From Pyxidicoccus parkwaysis (lineage in GTDB: Bacteria; Myxococcota; Myxococcia; Myxococcales; Myxococcaceae), in the NCBI RefSeq assembly GCF_017301735.1, contig NZ_CP071090.1, forward strand, positions 11,825,001 through 11,889,000: a stretch of 64,000 nt of DNA, written 5' to 3'. The position numbers were made by a program, and so were the translations under genes. Position 1 is the stretch's first letter; every line of letters begins with the position of its first letter. Under the pieces are notes generated by a model. It was not told the DNA's origin, searched no databases, and saw only the letters and a program-made list of their open reading frames with translations. Below are positions 10,132 to 19,772 of this stretch, piece after piece.

Positions 10132-12680
10132 GGCTGCTTCTTCAGCCACGCGGACACCTCGGCGGCGCAGCGCTCCCGCAGGGCCACGTCCTGGGACAGC
10201 CGCTCCAGCGTCTGCGCCGTGGCCTGCTGCGCCTCGGACACGGGGTTGGCCTGGAGGAGCGCCTTCATCTGCTCCAGATGCTCGCGCGTGCGCAGCATGC
10301 CCAGGGCCTCGACGATGCGGCGCAGCAGCATGGGCGCGCTGCCCGTGCGGGCAACCACGTCCTTCCACCGCTTCTGCATCTGCCCCCACCACGCCTCGCG
10401 GCCGGTGCGGTTGCCCAACAGGCCCGCCACGAAGCTCGCCACGTCCTGCGTCTTCACCGTGTCCGTGAAGAGCAGCCCCTGCGCGCGCTCGGCCAGCGCC
10501 TTGTCCTCGAAGCCGGTGAGGGCCATGAGGTAGCGGCGCTGCGTGGCCGGGTCCGGCTCCTTCGGCATCCGCTGGAGGAACGTCTCGAACAGCTCCGAGT
10601 CTCCGGCGCGCGCCGTCATGGCCACTGCCACGTCCAGCAGGTTGGGCTCCAGCGCGTCCTTCTCGCCGTTGAGCATGCGGGCCACGCGCGGGCGCGCCTC
10701 GGCCAGCGCCTCCGGGCTGCGCGCCAGGCCACCCACCGCGCGCACCAGCGCCGCGCGCCGCAGCTTCACCCGGTCCGACTCGCCGGCGGCCGCCTGCCAG
10801 CCCATCTTCTTGAGGCCCGGGCCGAGCAGCCGCTCCACCCACCGGCGGAAGCGCTCCTGCTCCTCGCCGTCCACCAGCCGGCCCTCCACGTACGCCAGCC
10901 GGCCCACCAACTCGTCCAGGACGGAGTCGTCCTCCTCGTCGCCGAAGCGGCCCGCGAGGTCCAGCAGGTCCGCGATGGACGCCTGTCCCGCGCGCACCAG
11001 CGCCCACTGGTCCGCCAACAGGGAGATGCGCTCGGAGGGCGCCAGCGCCTTCACGTGGGCCGCCAGCTTCTCCAGCGCGGGCTTGTCGTACGCCACGCGG
11101 TAGAAGCCGGTGGAGCCCGCGTTGGCGGTGAGCCACTTCACGTCGCCCGAGCCCTCCAGCTTCACCGCGGCCTGCGTCTCGCGCAGCAGCACGCGCTGCT
11201 CATGCACGCCCGAGGCGTCCTCGAAGCGCAGCACCATGGGCACCGGCCACTTCTCGCCGCTCTGCACGCCGGGCTCCGAGTAGAAGCGGCGCTGCGACAG
11301 GTGCAGCGTGCGCCCGTCCAGCTTCGCCGTCACCAGCGGGAAGCCGCTCTGGCCCACCCACGCGGTGGCCAGCTCCTCCACCGGCTGCTTCGCGGCGTCG
11401 CCCAGCGCGTTCCAGAGGTCTTCCTTCACCGCGTTGGCGCGCGCGTGCTTGCGCATGTACTGGCGGATGCCGTCGCGGAAGGGGCCCTCGCCGAGGAAGC
11501 CCTCAATCATCCGCAGCACCGCGCCGCCCTTCTCGTACGTAATCGCGTCGAAGCTCTCGCCGGCCTCGCTCGCGTTGCGCACCTCACCGTGGATGGGGTG
11601 CGTGGACTTGAGCGCGTCCAGGTGCAGCGCGCTGGCGCGGTGCGCGTCGAAGTCCAGCCACATGCGCCACTCGGGGCGCCACTGGTCCACGATTTTGAAG
11701 GCCATCCACGTGGCGAACGCCTCGTTCAGCCACAGGTCGTCCCACCACACCATGGTGACCCAGTTGCCGAACCACTGGTGCGCCAATTCATGCGTCACCA
11801 CCTCCGCCACGCGCTTCTGCACGGACAGCGGCGCGGTGGTGGGGTCCAAGAGCAGCGCCACCTCGCGGTAGGTAATCAGGCCCGCGTTCTCCATGGCCCC
11901 GGCCTCGAAGTCGGGGATGCCCACCTGGTCCACCTTGGTGAAGGCATACGGCAGGCCGAAGTAGTCCTGGAGGCGCGGCAGCACGTTGAGCGCCACGTCC
12001 TGGCCGAAGCGCGTCAGGTGCGCCTTCTCCGGCAGCGACCAGGTGCGCACCGGCACGCCCTGCACCTTCTCTTCGGCCGTGCCCACCAGCGGGCCCACGA
12101 CGAGGGCGATGAGGTAGCTGCTCAGCACCTCCGTCTCCTGGAACGTCACCTTGCGCAGGGCGCCGTCCTTCTCGTCCTTCACCACCGGGCCGTTGCCCAG
12201 CACGGCGAGCCCCTCGGGCACGCGGACGGAGATAGCCCACTTCGCCTTGAAGGCCGGCTCGTCGAAACAGGGGAAGAGGCGACGCGCGTCCGCGGCCTCG
12301 AACTGCGTGGCCGCCACCTTGCCCGCCTGGTACAGGCCGCGCAGGCCTTCGGTGAAGCGGCCCGTCCACGCCACGTCCAGCGACGCAGGGCCCTTGGGCA
12401 GCGGCGTGTCGAAGCGCAGCACCAGCGTCTCGCTCTGCGCCATGGGCTGGATGGAGGACGGCTTGCGTTGCTCGCCGCCCGCGCGGAACGTCACCTCACC
12501 GAGCTGCAGGGAGATGGCGTGGAGGATGATTTCCTTCGCCGGCTCGGCCAGCTCCAGCTCGATGGTCTGCTGTCCGGAGAAGGCCCGCGCGTCCAGGTCG
12601 AGCGTGACGGTGGCCACGTAGCGACGGGGACGGATGGTGGTCGGCAGGCGGAAGTTCTTGTCTTCGGTCGGATGCGCCAT
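10128..12680 (-). CDS. M1 family aminopeptidase (aminopeptidase N-like)
   Basis: 850-residue zinc aminopeptidase that removes N-terminal residues from peptides. GAMEN (261-265) binds the substrate amino terminus. HELAHQWFGNW with His297, Glu298 and His301, plus Glu320 in WLNEAFATW, forms the HExxH-18-E zinc site. An ERAP1-like C-terminal helical domain follows from about residue 530. There is no signal peptide, so it should be cytoplasmic. It is the first gene of a two-gene operon with the DUF6986 protein. Confidence 0.93.
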   Translation of the reverse strand: MAHPTEDKNFRLPTTIRPRRYVATVTLDLDARAFSGQQTIELELAEPAKEIILHAISLQLGEVTFRAGGEQRKPSSIQPMAQSETLVLRFDTPLPKGPASLDVAWTGRFTEGLRGLYQAGKVAATQFEAADARRLFPCFDEPAFKAKWAISVRVPEGLAVLGNGPVVKDEKDGALRKVTFQETEVLSSYLIALVVGPLVGTAEEKVQGVPVRTWSLPEKAHLTRFGQDVALNVLPRLQDYFGLPYAFTKVDQVGIPDFEAGAMENAGLITYREVALLLDPTTAPLSVQKRVAEVVTHELAHQWFGNWVTMVWWDDLWLNEAFATWMAFKIVDQWRPEWRMWLDFDAHRASALHLDALKSTHPIHGEVRNASEAGESFDAITYEKGGAVLRMIEGFLGEGPFRDGIRQYMRKHARANAVKEDLWNALGDAAKQPVEELATAWVGQSGFPLVTAKLDGRTLHLSQRRFYSEPGVQSGEKWPVPMVLRFEDASGVHEQRVLLRETQAAVKLEGSGDVKWLTANAGSTGFYRVAYDKPALEKLAAHVKALAPSERISLLADQWALVRAGQASIADLLDLAGRFGDEEDDSVLDELVGRLAYVEGRLVDGEEQERFRRWVERLLGPGLKKMGWQAAAGESDRVKLRRAALVRAVGGLARSPEALAEARPRVARMLNGEKDALEPNLLDVAVAMTARAGDSELFETFLQRMPKEPDPATQRRYLMALTGFEDKALAERAQGLLFTDTVKTQDVASFVAGLLGNRTGREAWWGQMQKRWKDVVARTGSAPMLLRRIVEALGMLRTREHLEQMKALLQANPVSEAQQATAQTLERLSQDVALRERCAAEVSAWLKKQP

Positions 12681-12748
12681 AGGGAGAGGGAATGTAGCGT
12701 CCGGGCCGCTTCGTGCCCTGACTTATGTGGCTGTTGTTGTCCGCCGCC

Positions 12749-13282
12749 TCACCCTTTTGCAGGGCGGGGACGGCGGGGTGACGGGGTGTGTGGTCGTGGG
12801 ACGAGCTGATGGAAGAGGCTGGACTCGCGCTTGAAGAAGCCCTCCGTGTGGAAGGAGTGGGGCAGCTCCAGGAGCAGGAAGTCCAGGTGATGACACAGCT
12901 CATGGAGGAAGGTGCGAAGGTACGTGCGGAAGGCGACCACGCGCCCGTGCATCGCTGTCCGCATCCACACCTGGATGTGGGGGCGCCGGCCCGGTGTCTG
13001 CGTGTAGAGGCCGTGCAGCTCGCCCGTCTCCGAGGAGGGTCGCACCTCCAGCACCTCCACCGTGGTGGGGGGCACGCCGAGCCGCTCGCACAGTGCCTCC
13101 CCCAGCCGCGCGGTGGCGAGCTCCAGGGCGGCGCGCTCGCCCGAGGCCAGGGCCTGTCGCAGCGCCTCCACGTGGGGCGCCAGCGCGCGGGGCTCGCGCA
13201 CGCGCAGCTCGGTGATGCCGTCGCTCATCCGGTAGACGCGCTGCTGGGCCGTGGAGAGGTTGTCGTAGTAGGCGAAGCTCAC
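12749..13282 (-). CDS. Small putative zinc metallopeptidase (HELCHHLD motif)
   Basis: 177 residues if translation starts at GTG 13282 (VSFAYYDNLSTAQQRVYR), which restores the typical 'YDxLTxxQQxxYR' opening of this group; the later ATG at 13228 would cut it off. The C-terminal half has HELCHHLDFLLLELPHSFHTEGFFKRES, where HExxH and a downstream His/Glu could bind zinc, as in SprT-like or minigluzincin proteins. Ends in a Pro/Arg-rich tail. Substrate unknown. It is divergent from the histidine kinase at 13476. Confidence 0.75.
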   Translation of the reverse strand: MSFAYYDNLSTAQQRVYRMSDGITELRVREPRALAPHVEALRQALASGERAALELATARLGEALCERLGVPPTTVEVLEVRPSSETGELHGLYTQTPGRRPHIQVWMRTAMHGRVVAFRTYLRTFLHELCHHLDFLLLELPHSFHTEGFFKRESSLFHQLVPRPHTPSPRRPRPAKG

Positions 13283-13475
13283 GAAGGTCTGACTCCAACG
13301 GCCTGAAGCTAGGGACGCCCCATGTCCCGAGGCACCCATGAGGGTGGCCCCCGGGGTCCACCCGGTGGGTGGGGCCGGCGGGAGCGGGGACGGACGTGCG
13401 CCCCCCTGCACCGCCGCCCTTCCTAGCACCCGGCCGGGCCTCCCCGTGCTGCTTACCTTCGCCTGGGGGTCTTTC

Positions 13476-15515
13476 ATGGCACGTCGCGCCATGTTGCTCG
13501 CACTGTGCTTCATGGCGCTGAAGCTCTTCAGCCTGCGCTTCGTGTTCGCACCGTTCCAGAGCGCGGTGCTTTGGCTGCCCGCCGGGCTGAGCCTCGTCTT
13601 CCTGCTCCGCTCCCCCGTGCGGATGTGGCCGGCCCTGCTGGGCGCTGTCTTCGTGGCGGAGGCGGGCTCCGTGGCGTGGCAGGGCTTTCCGGTGACGGTG
13701 GCGGTCCTCTGGGGCCTGGGCAACGTGCTGCGCATCCTGCTGGGCGCGGAGCTGCTGCGGCGCTTCGTGGGAGGGCCCATCCTGTTCCACCGGGTGCGCG
13801 AGGTGGCCGGGGTGCTGGTGCTGGGCGCGATGCTGGGCACGCTGCCGAGCGCCACGTTGGGCGCGGCGGGCGCGGCGCTGACGGGCGGCATGACGCCCTT
13901 CTGGGACGAGTGGTGGACCTGGTGGCTCAGCGACCTGCTGGGCACCGCGCTGGTGGCGCCCCTGCTGCTGACGTGGTGGCCCCTGCCGCGGGAGGCACGT
14001 GCGCCGAGGCTGCTGGTGGAGCTGGGGGCGCTGCTGGTGCTGGTGGCCGGCGTCACCATCCTCGTCTTCCAGCACCGCCCCGACACGGGCTCCTGGGGGC
14101 TGCTGGACACGCTGCCGTACGCGGCCTTTCCCCTCGTCATCGCTGGGGCGCTGCGCCAGGGGCCCCGGGGCGCGGCCACCTCCATCATGGTGATGGGGAC
14201 GCTGGCGGTGGCGTACACGAGCCACGGCAGAGGCCCCTTCGGCCTGGTGCCCCTGTCGGCGGGGGAGCGCGTCCTGTCCGTGCAGGTCTTCGTGGCGGTG
14301 CTGAGCTTCTCCGCGCTCACGCTGGCGGCGGTGGTGGAGGAGCGGCGCCGGGCGGATGCGGCGCAGCGCGTGCTCGCCACCGCGGGCGCGGAGCTGGCGT
14401 CGTCGTCGGACTGGGGCACCACGCTGCCGCGCGTGGTGCGCCTCGTCGTCCCGGAGCTGTGCGCCGGCGCCGCCATCTGGATGGTGGATGCGCAGGGCAT
14501 GGTGCGCCGGGTGGCGGCGATGGGGTGGACGACCGCGCGCGAGGCGGGGCTGCGCGGTCAGCTGCCTCCGCTGCCTCGCGAGGCGCGCCACTGGCGGGGT
14601 GACAGCGGCTCCGGGGTGCTGGTGCCGCTGCGGGTGCGCGGGGAGGTGGTGGGGGCGCTCGCGCTGGTGTCGGACCCGGCGGACCACCCGCTGGGCCGGA
14701 GCGACTTGCTGCTGGCCGAGGACCTGGCGCGCCGGTGCGCCATGGCCCTGGAGAATGCGTACCTGCTCGACGAGGCGCACGAGGCGATTGGCGCGCGCGA
14801 CGAGTTCATCTCCGTGGCCGCGCACGAGCTGCGCACGCCGCTGACCACGCTCACCCTGCGCGTGCAGGGCCTGATGGCGCAGCTGCGCCTCGCGGGCGAG
14901 CGGCCGGGCGTGCTGGACAGGCTGGGCTTCATCTCCCGGCAGGTGACGCGGCTGACGGAGCTGGTGGAGAGCGTGCTGGACGTGGGGCGCGTCAACGCCG
15001 GCACGCTGGAGCTGCGGCGCGAGCAGGTGGACCTCACCGCGCTGGTGGAGGAGTCCGTGGCGCGCTTCTCGGACGAGGCCGAGCGCTCCGGCTGCGAGCT
15101 GCGGCTGCGGGCGGTGGGCCCTCACGTCATGGGCTGGCTGGACAGGGCACGCGTGGAGCAGTCGCTCTCGAACCTCCTGTCGAACGCCATCAAGTTCGGC
15201 ATCGGCGCGCCGGTGGACGTGGAGCTGACGCAGGCGGAGGGCCTCGCGCGGGTGACGGTGAAGGACCATGGCATCGGGATTCCGCCCGAGGCGCTGGAGC
15301 GCATCTTCGGCCGCTTCGAGCGCGCGGTGTCCACGCACCAGTACGGCGGTCTGGGGTTGGGACTGTTCCTCACCCGGCGAATCGTGGAGGCGCACGGCGG
15401 CTCCGTCCGCGTGGAGAGCGAGGCCGGCGCGGGGGCCACCTTCGTGATGGAGCTGCCCGTGCAGCCGGCCCCGGCGCACCAGCGCGAGCCGGCGCGGCCC
15501 CAGCCGGGCGCGTGA
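13476..15515 (+). CDS. MASE1-GAF hybrid sensor: membrane histidine kinase
   Basis: About 679 residues from ATG 13476, preceded by GGGGGT. Residues 1-290 are a MASE1-type sensor of about eight transmembrane segments (early motif 'AVLWLPAGLSL'). A short GAF-like domain lies at about 310-430. Then comes the HisKA domain with phospho-acceptor His450 in AAHELRTPLTTL. The HATPase_c domain shows N-box NLLSNAIKFG, G1 DHGIGIPP, F-box IFGRFER and G2 GGLGLGL. It should autophosphorylate in response to an unknown signal; no response regulator gene is adjacent. The frame is open further upstream, but the hydrophobic start and ribosome site favour 13476. Confidence 0.9.
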   Translation: MARRAMLLALCFMALKLFSLRFVFAPFQSAVLWLPAGLSLVFLLRSPVRMWPALLGAVFVAEAGSVAWQGFPVTVAVLWGLGNVLRILLGAELLRRFVGGPILFHRVREVAGVLVLGAMLGTLPSATLGAAGAALTGGMTPFWDEWWTWWLSDLLGTALVAPLLLTWWPLPREARAPRLLVELGALLVLVAGVTILVFQHRPDTGSWGLLDTLPYAAFPLVIAGALRQGPRGAATSIMVMGTLAVAYTSHGRGPFGLVPLSAGERVLSVQVFVAVLSFSALTLAAVVEERRRADAAQRVLATAGAELASSSDWGTTLPRVVRLVVPELCAGAAIWMVDAQGMVRRVAAMGWTTAREAGLRGQLPPLPREARHWRGDSGSGVLVPLRVRGEVVGALALVSDPADHPLGRSDLLLAEDLARRCAMALENAYLLDEAHEAIGARDEFISVAAHELRTPLTTLTLRVQGLMAQLRLAGERPGVLDRLGFISRQVTRLTELVESVLDVGRVNAGTLELRREQVDLTALVEESVARFSDEAERSGCELRLRAVGPHVMGWLDRARVEQSLSNLLSNAIKFGIGAPVDVELTQAEGLARVTVKDHGIGIPPEALERIFGRFERAVSTHQYGGLGLGLFLTRRIVEAHGGSVRVESEAGAGATFVMELPVQPAPAHQREPARPQPGA

Positions 15516-15598
15516 GTCCGCGCGCGGGGACTTGCATGGCACCGCGCGAGGCTCCGGCAGGGCCGCAGGTTTCCAACGTGGGTCGCACTTCAGGCCCG

Positions 15599-15620
15599 TG
15601 TGGGAAATCAATTTCACACA
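15599..15620. promoter_or_regulatory. Dyad TGTGGGAAAT-N2-ATTTCACACA, candidate operator
   Basis: Two 10-base arms (15599-15608 and 15611-15620) match at 9 of 10 positions around a 2-base centre. The dyad is bracketed by GGTCGCAC (15581) and GAGTCGCAC (15622) direct repeats. It lies 67 bases before the start of the NlpC/P60-like gene, in an island richer in A/T than its surroundings. Compact dyads of this kind bind homodimeric regulators. The regulator is unknown. Confidence 0.4.
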
Positions 15621-15686
15621 TGAGTCGCACGGTTGTCTCAGGGAGATGTCCACGGGTGGACGTGCGAGCGGCCGTGCGGGGGCGGC

Positions 15687-16394
15687 ATGGCGGTTGCTCT
15701 GCGTGCGGGTATGCATCGTGGCGTGTGGGTGGGGGCGGTGTTGGGGATGCTGCTGTGGGGCGGCGAAGCGCGGGCCGCTCGCGGGAGCACGGTGAAGCGT
15801 CAGGCGTCCGTCTCGGTGGCGGAGCGGGCGGTGTGGCGCGCGAAATCATGGGTGGGGTTGAGCACCCTGCGGACGGTGAGCACGACGGTGAACGACGACT
15901 GCTCGGGCTTCACGCAGCTGGCGTACCGCAAGCCCGGGCTCAGTCTGATGCCGGAGCGGACCCTTCCCGGCGAGAATGGCGTGAAGGCCATCTACCGGAA
16001 GGCCACGGACCTGGGCACGGTGCGCGAGACGCCCCAGCCCGGGGACATGGTCTTCTTCCGGGACACGCATGACCGGAACAAGAACGGACGGCTCGATGAT
16101 GGCCTCACGCACATCGGCATCGTCGAGCGCGTTGCTCCGGACGGCACGGTGACCTTCATGCACAAGGCCGGAGGCGGGGTGAAGCGCGGCCACTTCAACC
16201 TGGCCCGTCCCGACGCGCGGAAGGACGAGAATGGCCGCGTCCTCAATGACTGGATTCGCCGCCGGGACAAGCGCAACCGCGGGTACCTCGCGGGAGAGCT
16301 GGTCGCGGGCTTCGCGTCCGTGGACGAGCGCTGGGTGGCGCTGCCGGTGACGCCGAAGGTGGCGTCGAAGGTGGCGTCGGCGAAGCGGCGGTAG
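15687..16394 (+). CDS. Secreted NlpC/P60-like (CHAP-type) protein
   Basis: 235 residues. The N-terminus is a signal peptide ending near GGEARA. In the mature protein the motif NDDCSGFTQLAYRKPG gives the Cys nucleophile (DCSGF, the NlpC/P60 hallmark), GDMVFFRD follows, and THIGIVERV supplies the His. These are the expected elements of an NlpC/P60 peptidoglycan endopeptidase or amidase. ATG 15687 follows GGGGGCGGC; ATG 15711 is an equally natural signal-peptide start. A basic C-terminus (VASKVASAKRR) ends it. It is followed by a peptidoglycan transglycosylase, so a role in wall metabolism is likely. Confidence 0.75.
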   Translation: MAVALRAGMHRGVWVGAVLGMLLWGGEARAARGSTVKRQASVSVAERAVWRAKSWVGLSTLRTVSTTVNDDCSGFTQLAYRKPGLSLMPERTLPGENGVKAIYRKATDLGTVRETPQPGDMVFFRDTHDRNKNGRLDDGLTHIGIVERVAPDGTVTFMHKAGGGVKRGHFNLARPDARKDENGRVLNDWIRRRDKRNRGYLAGELVAGFASVDERWVALPVTPKVASKVASAKRR

Positions 16395-16488
16395 CTCGAG
16401 AGGCACGCGCTCGTCGGACGTCTGCCTGCCTGCTGGACGGGGCGGGGAGGGGTGACGCAAGGTCCGGGAGGCGCTATGCACGGGCCCG

Positions 16489-17439
16489 ATGTCGTCATCG
16501 GATGGTCAACCTGCTTCCGGGCCTGCGCAGCCCGAGCATTCGCACACGGCGCCCGCCACGCCCGAGCGTGGCAATGCTTCCTCCTCGCCTGTCAGTGCCG
16601 TAGCGCCTTCGGTGTCCCGCGTCGCCTCGGCACCAGCGCGATGGTCCACGCGCCGCAAGGTGCTGCTGGTGCTCGCGGTGCTGTTCGCCGTCTTCGCCGT
16701 GTACGAGTACGTCACGCTGCCGGACGCCGCGCCGCTGGAGAAGGAGAACCCGAAGACGACGGCGCTCATCGAGAAGCGCGCGGAGGAGGCGCGGGAGGCG
16801 GGGAAGAAGGCTCGCCGCCGGCAGCAGTGGGTGCCGCTGAATGCCATCTCGAAGTCCGCGGTGGCCGCGGTGCTCATCTCCGAGGACGCGGCCTTCTACG
16901 TCCACGAGGGTGTGGACACCGTCGAGATGCGCAAGGCGCTGGAGGAGGCCTGGGAGAAGGGGCACCTCGGCCGGGGCGCGTCCACCATCACCCAGCAGCT
17001 CGCGAAGAACCTCTGGCTGTCCACGGACCGCAGCCTGCTGCGCAAGGCGAAGGAGTTGGTGCTGACGCGCAGGCTGGAGGACGCGCTCACCAAGAAGCGC
17101 ATCCTCACGCTGTACCTCAACGTCGTCGAGTGGGGGCAGGGCGTCTACGGAATCGAAGCCGGCGCGCGTGAGCATTTCGGTGTGTCCGCGTCGCAGCTCA
17201 CGGTGGCGCAGGGGGCCATCATGGCCGCCATGCTGCCGGCGCCTCGCAAGCGCTCACCGTCCTCCGGTTCTCGCGCGCTGTGGAAGCGCGCGCACTGGAT
17301 TGTGGACCAGTTGGAGTCCGTGAATCGCATCAACGCCGCGCAGGCCGCGGAGGCGCGCTCTGAAATCGACCGCCTGCTGGGCCGCGCGAAGCCGGCGGCG
17401 GATGGCGCCGCCGACGAGGATGACTCCGACGAGGGGTGA
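16489..17439 (+). CDS. mtgA: Monofunctional peptidoglycan glycosyltransferase (GT51)
   Basis: 316 residues: a disordered Ser/Pro/Ala-rich N-terminus (1-55), one membrane anchor (about 58-80), then a GT51 domain. Motifs are ISEDAAFYVHEGVD (catalytic Glu in motif 1), RGASTITQQLAKNL (motif 2), KAKELVLTRRLE (motif 3) and KKRILTLYLNVVEWGQGVYGI (motif 4). It polymerises lipid II into glycan strands on the periplasmic side and has no transpeptidase domain. A charged acidic tail ends the protein. It converges on the APC permease gene with only 6 bases between stop codons. Confidence 0.92.
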   Translation: MSSSDGQPASGPAQPEHSHTAPATPERGNASSSPVSAVAPSVSRVASAPARWSTRRKVLLVLAVLFAVFAVYEYVTLPDAAPLEKENPKTTALIEKRAEEAREAGKKARRRQQWVPLNAISKSAVAAVLISEDAAFYVHEGVDTVEMRKALEEAWEKGHLGRGASTITQQLAKNLWLSTDRSLLRKAKELVLTRRLEDALTKKRILTLYLNVVEWGQGVYGIEAGAREHFGVSASQLTVAQGAIMAAMLPAPRKRSPSSGSRALWKRAHWIVDQLESVNRINAAQAAEARSEIDRLLGRAKPAADGAADEDDSDEG

Positions 17440-17445
17440 GACGGC

Positions 17446-18741
17446 TCACTCCGCCTTCGGGCCCGCGAAGTGCTGGTACGCGAGCGCGCAGACGGAGACG
17501 GCCACCACCCAGGCGATGAGCGTCCCCACGAAGAAGAACACCCCCGTGCACACCACCAGCGACAGGATGGCCGCTCGGGACATGGGCCCCTTGAGCAGCT
17601 TCACGGCGGCGGCCATGGAGAGCACGTAGGTCGCCAGGAACGACGACGTGGAGAACGGCAGCAGGTCCGCGATGCGCAGCCGGCCCAGCCACGTCGCGGA
17701 CAGCGCTACCAGCACCACCGTGAGCAGCGCCGCGAGCGCCCGGTGCGGCGTGCCCGACGCGGAGGTGACACCGAGCCACGCGGGAAGCTGGCGCCGCTCG
17801 CCCAGTGCGAAGGCGAGGCGACTGGTGCCCGCGACGTACGCATTCACCGGGATGAACGACAGCAGCAACCCCGCGATGCCCACCACGCGCGAGGCGCTCG
17901 GCCCGAAGACCTTCGCCGCCAGCAACACGAGCGGCGTCTGTCCATGCCCATCCCCGTGCCCGATGGCGCCGATGGTGACGATGGCCAGCGGAAGGTAGAC
18001 GAGCGCGACGATGCCCACCGCGAGCAGGCTCGCCCGCCAGATGTCGCGCGGGTCCTTGAACTCGCGGGCCAGGGGCGTAATCGCCTCCCAGCCGACGAAG
18101 GCCCAGAAGAGCTGCACCGCCGCGAGCCCCACGGCGACGGGCCCCTTCGAGAAGAACGGCGTGAAGGCCTGGGGCTGCACCTCCGGCAGCGCGCGCCCGA
18201 CAATCAGCCCCAGTCCGAGGACAATCACCGCGAGCGTCACGAGCTGCGCCGTCGCGCTGACGCGCAGGCCCACGAAGTTGAGCGCATACGCCGTGACGAC
18301 CATCACCGTCCCGAAGGCGAAGGCCATGTCCTGGCCACCCCCCAGCACGCTCGCGCCGTACTCCCCGGCGATGAGCGCCACCACGGACGTCCCCATGGGC
18401 ACCTGCGCCAGGAAGAGCCAGCCCGCCACGGCGCCCCAGCGGGGCCCGAAGGCGCGCTCAATCGCATCCGAGAACCCGGCCGCGTCCGCCCGCTGCCGGG
18501 ACAGCGCCGCGTATGTGAGCGCCAGCGGCACCGACAGCAGCACCAGCCCCAGCCACGCCAGCACCGACGCCGGGCCCGCTGTCTCCGCCGCGATGGCTGG
18601 CAGCACGAGCACGCCAGAGCCGAGCACCGAGCCCACGTAGAGCGACACGCCCTGCCACAGCCCCAGAGTCCGTCGCAGCGCGGGCGCTTCGGACTGCGTG
18701 TCGGATGGGATGTGGGTCGCGGTGGCGGTGCTGGAAGACAT
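17446..18741 (-). CDS. APC superfamily amino acid permease (YjeH-like)
   Basis: 431 residues from ATG 18741 with about 12 transmembrane segments. TM1 contains the helix-break motif GSVLGSGVLVLP, which binds the substrate carboxylate and amine in this family. The opening 'LGLWQGVSLYVGSVLGSG' and 'RQRADAAGFSDAIERAFG' resemble the methionine/branched-chain amino acid exporter YjeH more than uptake permeases, so export is possible. The substrate cannot be fixed from sequence. Inner membrane. Confidence 0.85.
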   Translation of the reverse strand: MSSSTATATHIPSDTQSEAPALRRTLGLWQGVSLYVGSVLGSGVLVLPAIAAETAGPASVLAWLGLVLLSVPLALTYAALSRQRADAAGFSDAIERAFGPRWGAVAGWLFLAQVPMGTSVVALIAGEYGASVLGGGQDMAFAFGTVMVVTAYALNFVGLRVSATAQLVTLAVIVLGLGLIVGRALPEVQPQAFTPFFSKGPVAVGLAAVQLFWAFVGWEAITPLAREFKDPRDIWRASLLAVGIVALVYLPLAIVTIGAIGHGDGHGQTPLVLLAAKVFGPSASRVVGIAGLLLSFIPVNAYVAGTSRLAFALGERRQLPAWLGVTSASGTPHRALAALLTVVLVALSATWLGRLRIADLLPFSTSSFLATYVLSMAAAVKLLKGPMSRAAILSLVVCTGVFFFVGTLIAWVVAVSVCALAYQHFAGPKAE

Positions 18742-18859
18742 GCGGTCCTCTCTTTCCCGCGCACGTATCGTCCAGAGCAGTGGTCGGCGCAATGGCCACT
18801 CCACGGCAGGTCGATATGACCACTCTCCGCGAGCAGGCAGGCCTCCGTGCGCTCCCGTC

Positions 18860-19609
18860 CTATCCCGCCAGTCCCAGTTTCGAGCCAACGAGCTGGAAGG
18901 CGAGCAGGAGGGCGAGCCCCAGCAAGAGGCCCACCACGCGCTGGCGGGTCTCCTGGACGGTGCCGTGCCGCAGCTCCGGCAGCAGGTCCACCGCGCCGAT
19001 GTAGATGAAGGTCCCGGCCGCGACGGCCAGCACGATGCCCTGCAGTGAAGGCAGCAGGCGCGAGCCCAGGAGCATGGCCGCCGCACCCACCATGGCCGTG
19101 AGCTGCACCCCCGCCAGCGAGAGCAGGGCGCGTCCTCGCGTCCAGCCCGAGGCCCGGAGCAGGGCGTAGTCCCCTACCTCCTGCGGCAGCTCGTGCGCGA
19201 TGACGGCCAGCGAGGTGGCGACGCCCGCCTCCACGGACACCAGGAACGCCGCGGCCACCGCGGCGCCGTCACCCACGTTGTGTAGCGCATCCGAGCCCAG
19301 CAGCGCGGCGGGAAGCGTGGGGGCTCGCGCCGCGACGCCGTGAGGATGGTGGTGTTGTCCGAGCCGCCACTCCAGCAGCGCGAGCGCCACGAAGCTGGCG
19401 AAGCACCAGGAGAAGGCCGCGCTCCCCTGGGTCTCCACAGCTTCCGGCAGCACCTCGAGGAAGCTGGCCGTGAGCAGAGTGCCCGCCGCGAAGCCCACGA
19501 GTGCAGGCAGGTTCCGCCGCAGCCACCGCTCGGAGAGAAGCCCGCCCGCGAGCCCCGCCAGTCCGTCCACCAGCACCGCCAGGAAGGTGAGGAGGACCAC
19601 GTGCCCCAT
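18860..19609 (-). CDS. ZIP family metal transporter
   Basis: 249 residues with about eight transmembrane segments. TM4 has SDALHNVGDGAA and TM5 has IAHELPQEVGDYALL, the two metal-binding helices of ZIP proteins (HNxxDG and HExPxExGD), so zinc or another divalent cation is the likely cargo. An internal HHHPHG loop follows TM3, as in the variable His-rich loop of ZIPs. Start ATG 19609. It is divergent from the archaemetzincin gene. Confidence 0.9.
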   Translation of the reverse strand: MGHVVLLTFLAVLVDGLAGLAGGLLSERWLRRNLPALVGFAAGTLLTASFLEVLPEAVETQGSAAFSWCFASFVALALLEWRLGQHHHPHGVAARAPTLPAALLGSDALHNVGDGAAVAAAFLVSVEAGVATSLAVIAHELPQEVGDYALLRASGWTRGRALLSLAGVQLTAMVGAAAMLLGSRLLPSLQGIVLAVAAGTFIYIGAVDLLPELRHGTVQETRQRVVGLLLGLALLLAFQLVGSKLGLAG

Positions 19610-19772
19610 GGGTGCTCCGCCATGCGTGAGAGAGCCAGCGCCGCTGTCGCGCTTCCCTCAAGGTGGCTCCATGCCCCGTGGCTCCAAGGGAAGAGCGAGC
19701 GGTCGCCACTTCGGTGCCCGCTTCCGGAAGGGCGGCTCGCGGGACGATGCGATGACGGGCTACCCTGCGGCC

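Noticed and set aside
8767..11136. Long minus-strand frame joining the aldolase with upstream sequence
   Set aside because: The upstream part is low-complexity Gly/Ala/Arg and lies in another frame of pepN. The real start is ATG 10131.
10278..12809. 843-codon open frame opposite pepN
   Set aside because: It translates into Arg/His/Gln-rich sequence with no family motif. pepN has all its zinc and GAMEN motifs.
12900..15716. Very long open frame on the minus strand across the histidine kinase gene
   Set aside because: It is His/Arg/Gln-rich, low-complexity antisense translation. The plus-strand frame has clear MASE1, GAF, HisKA and HATPase motifs.
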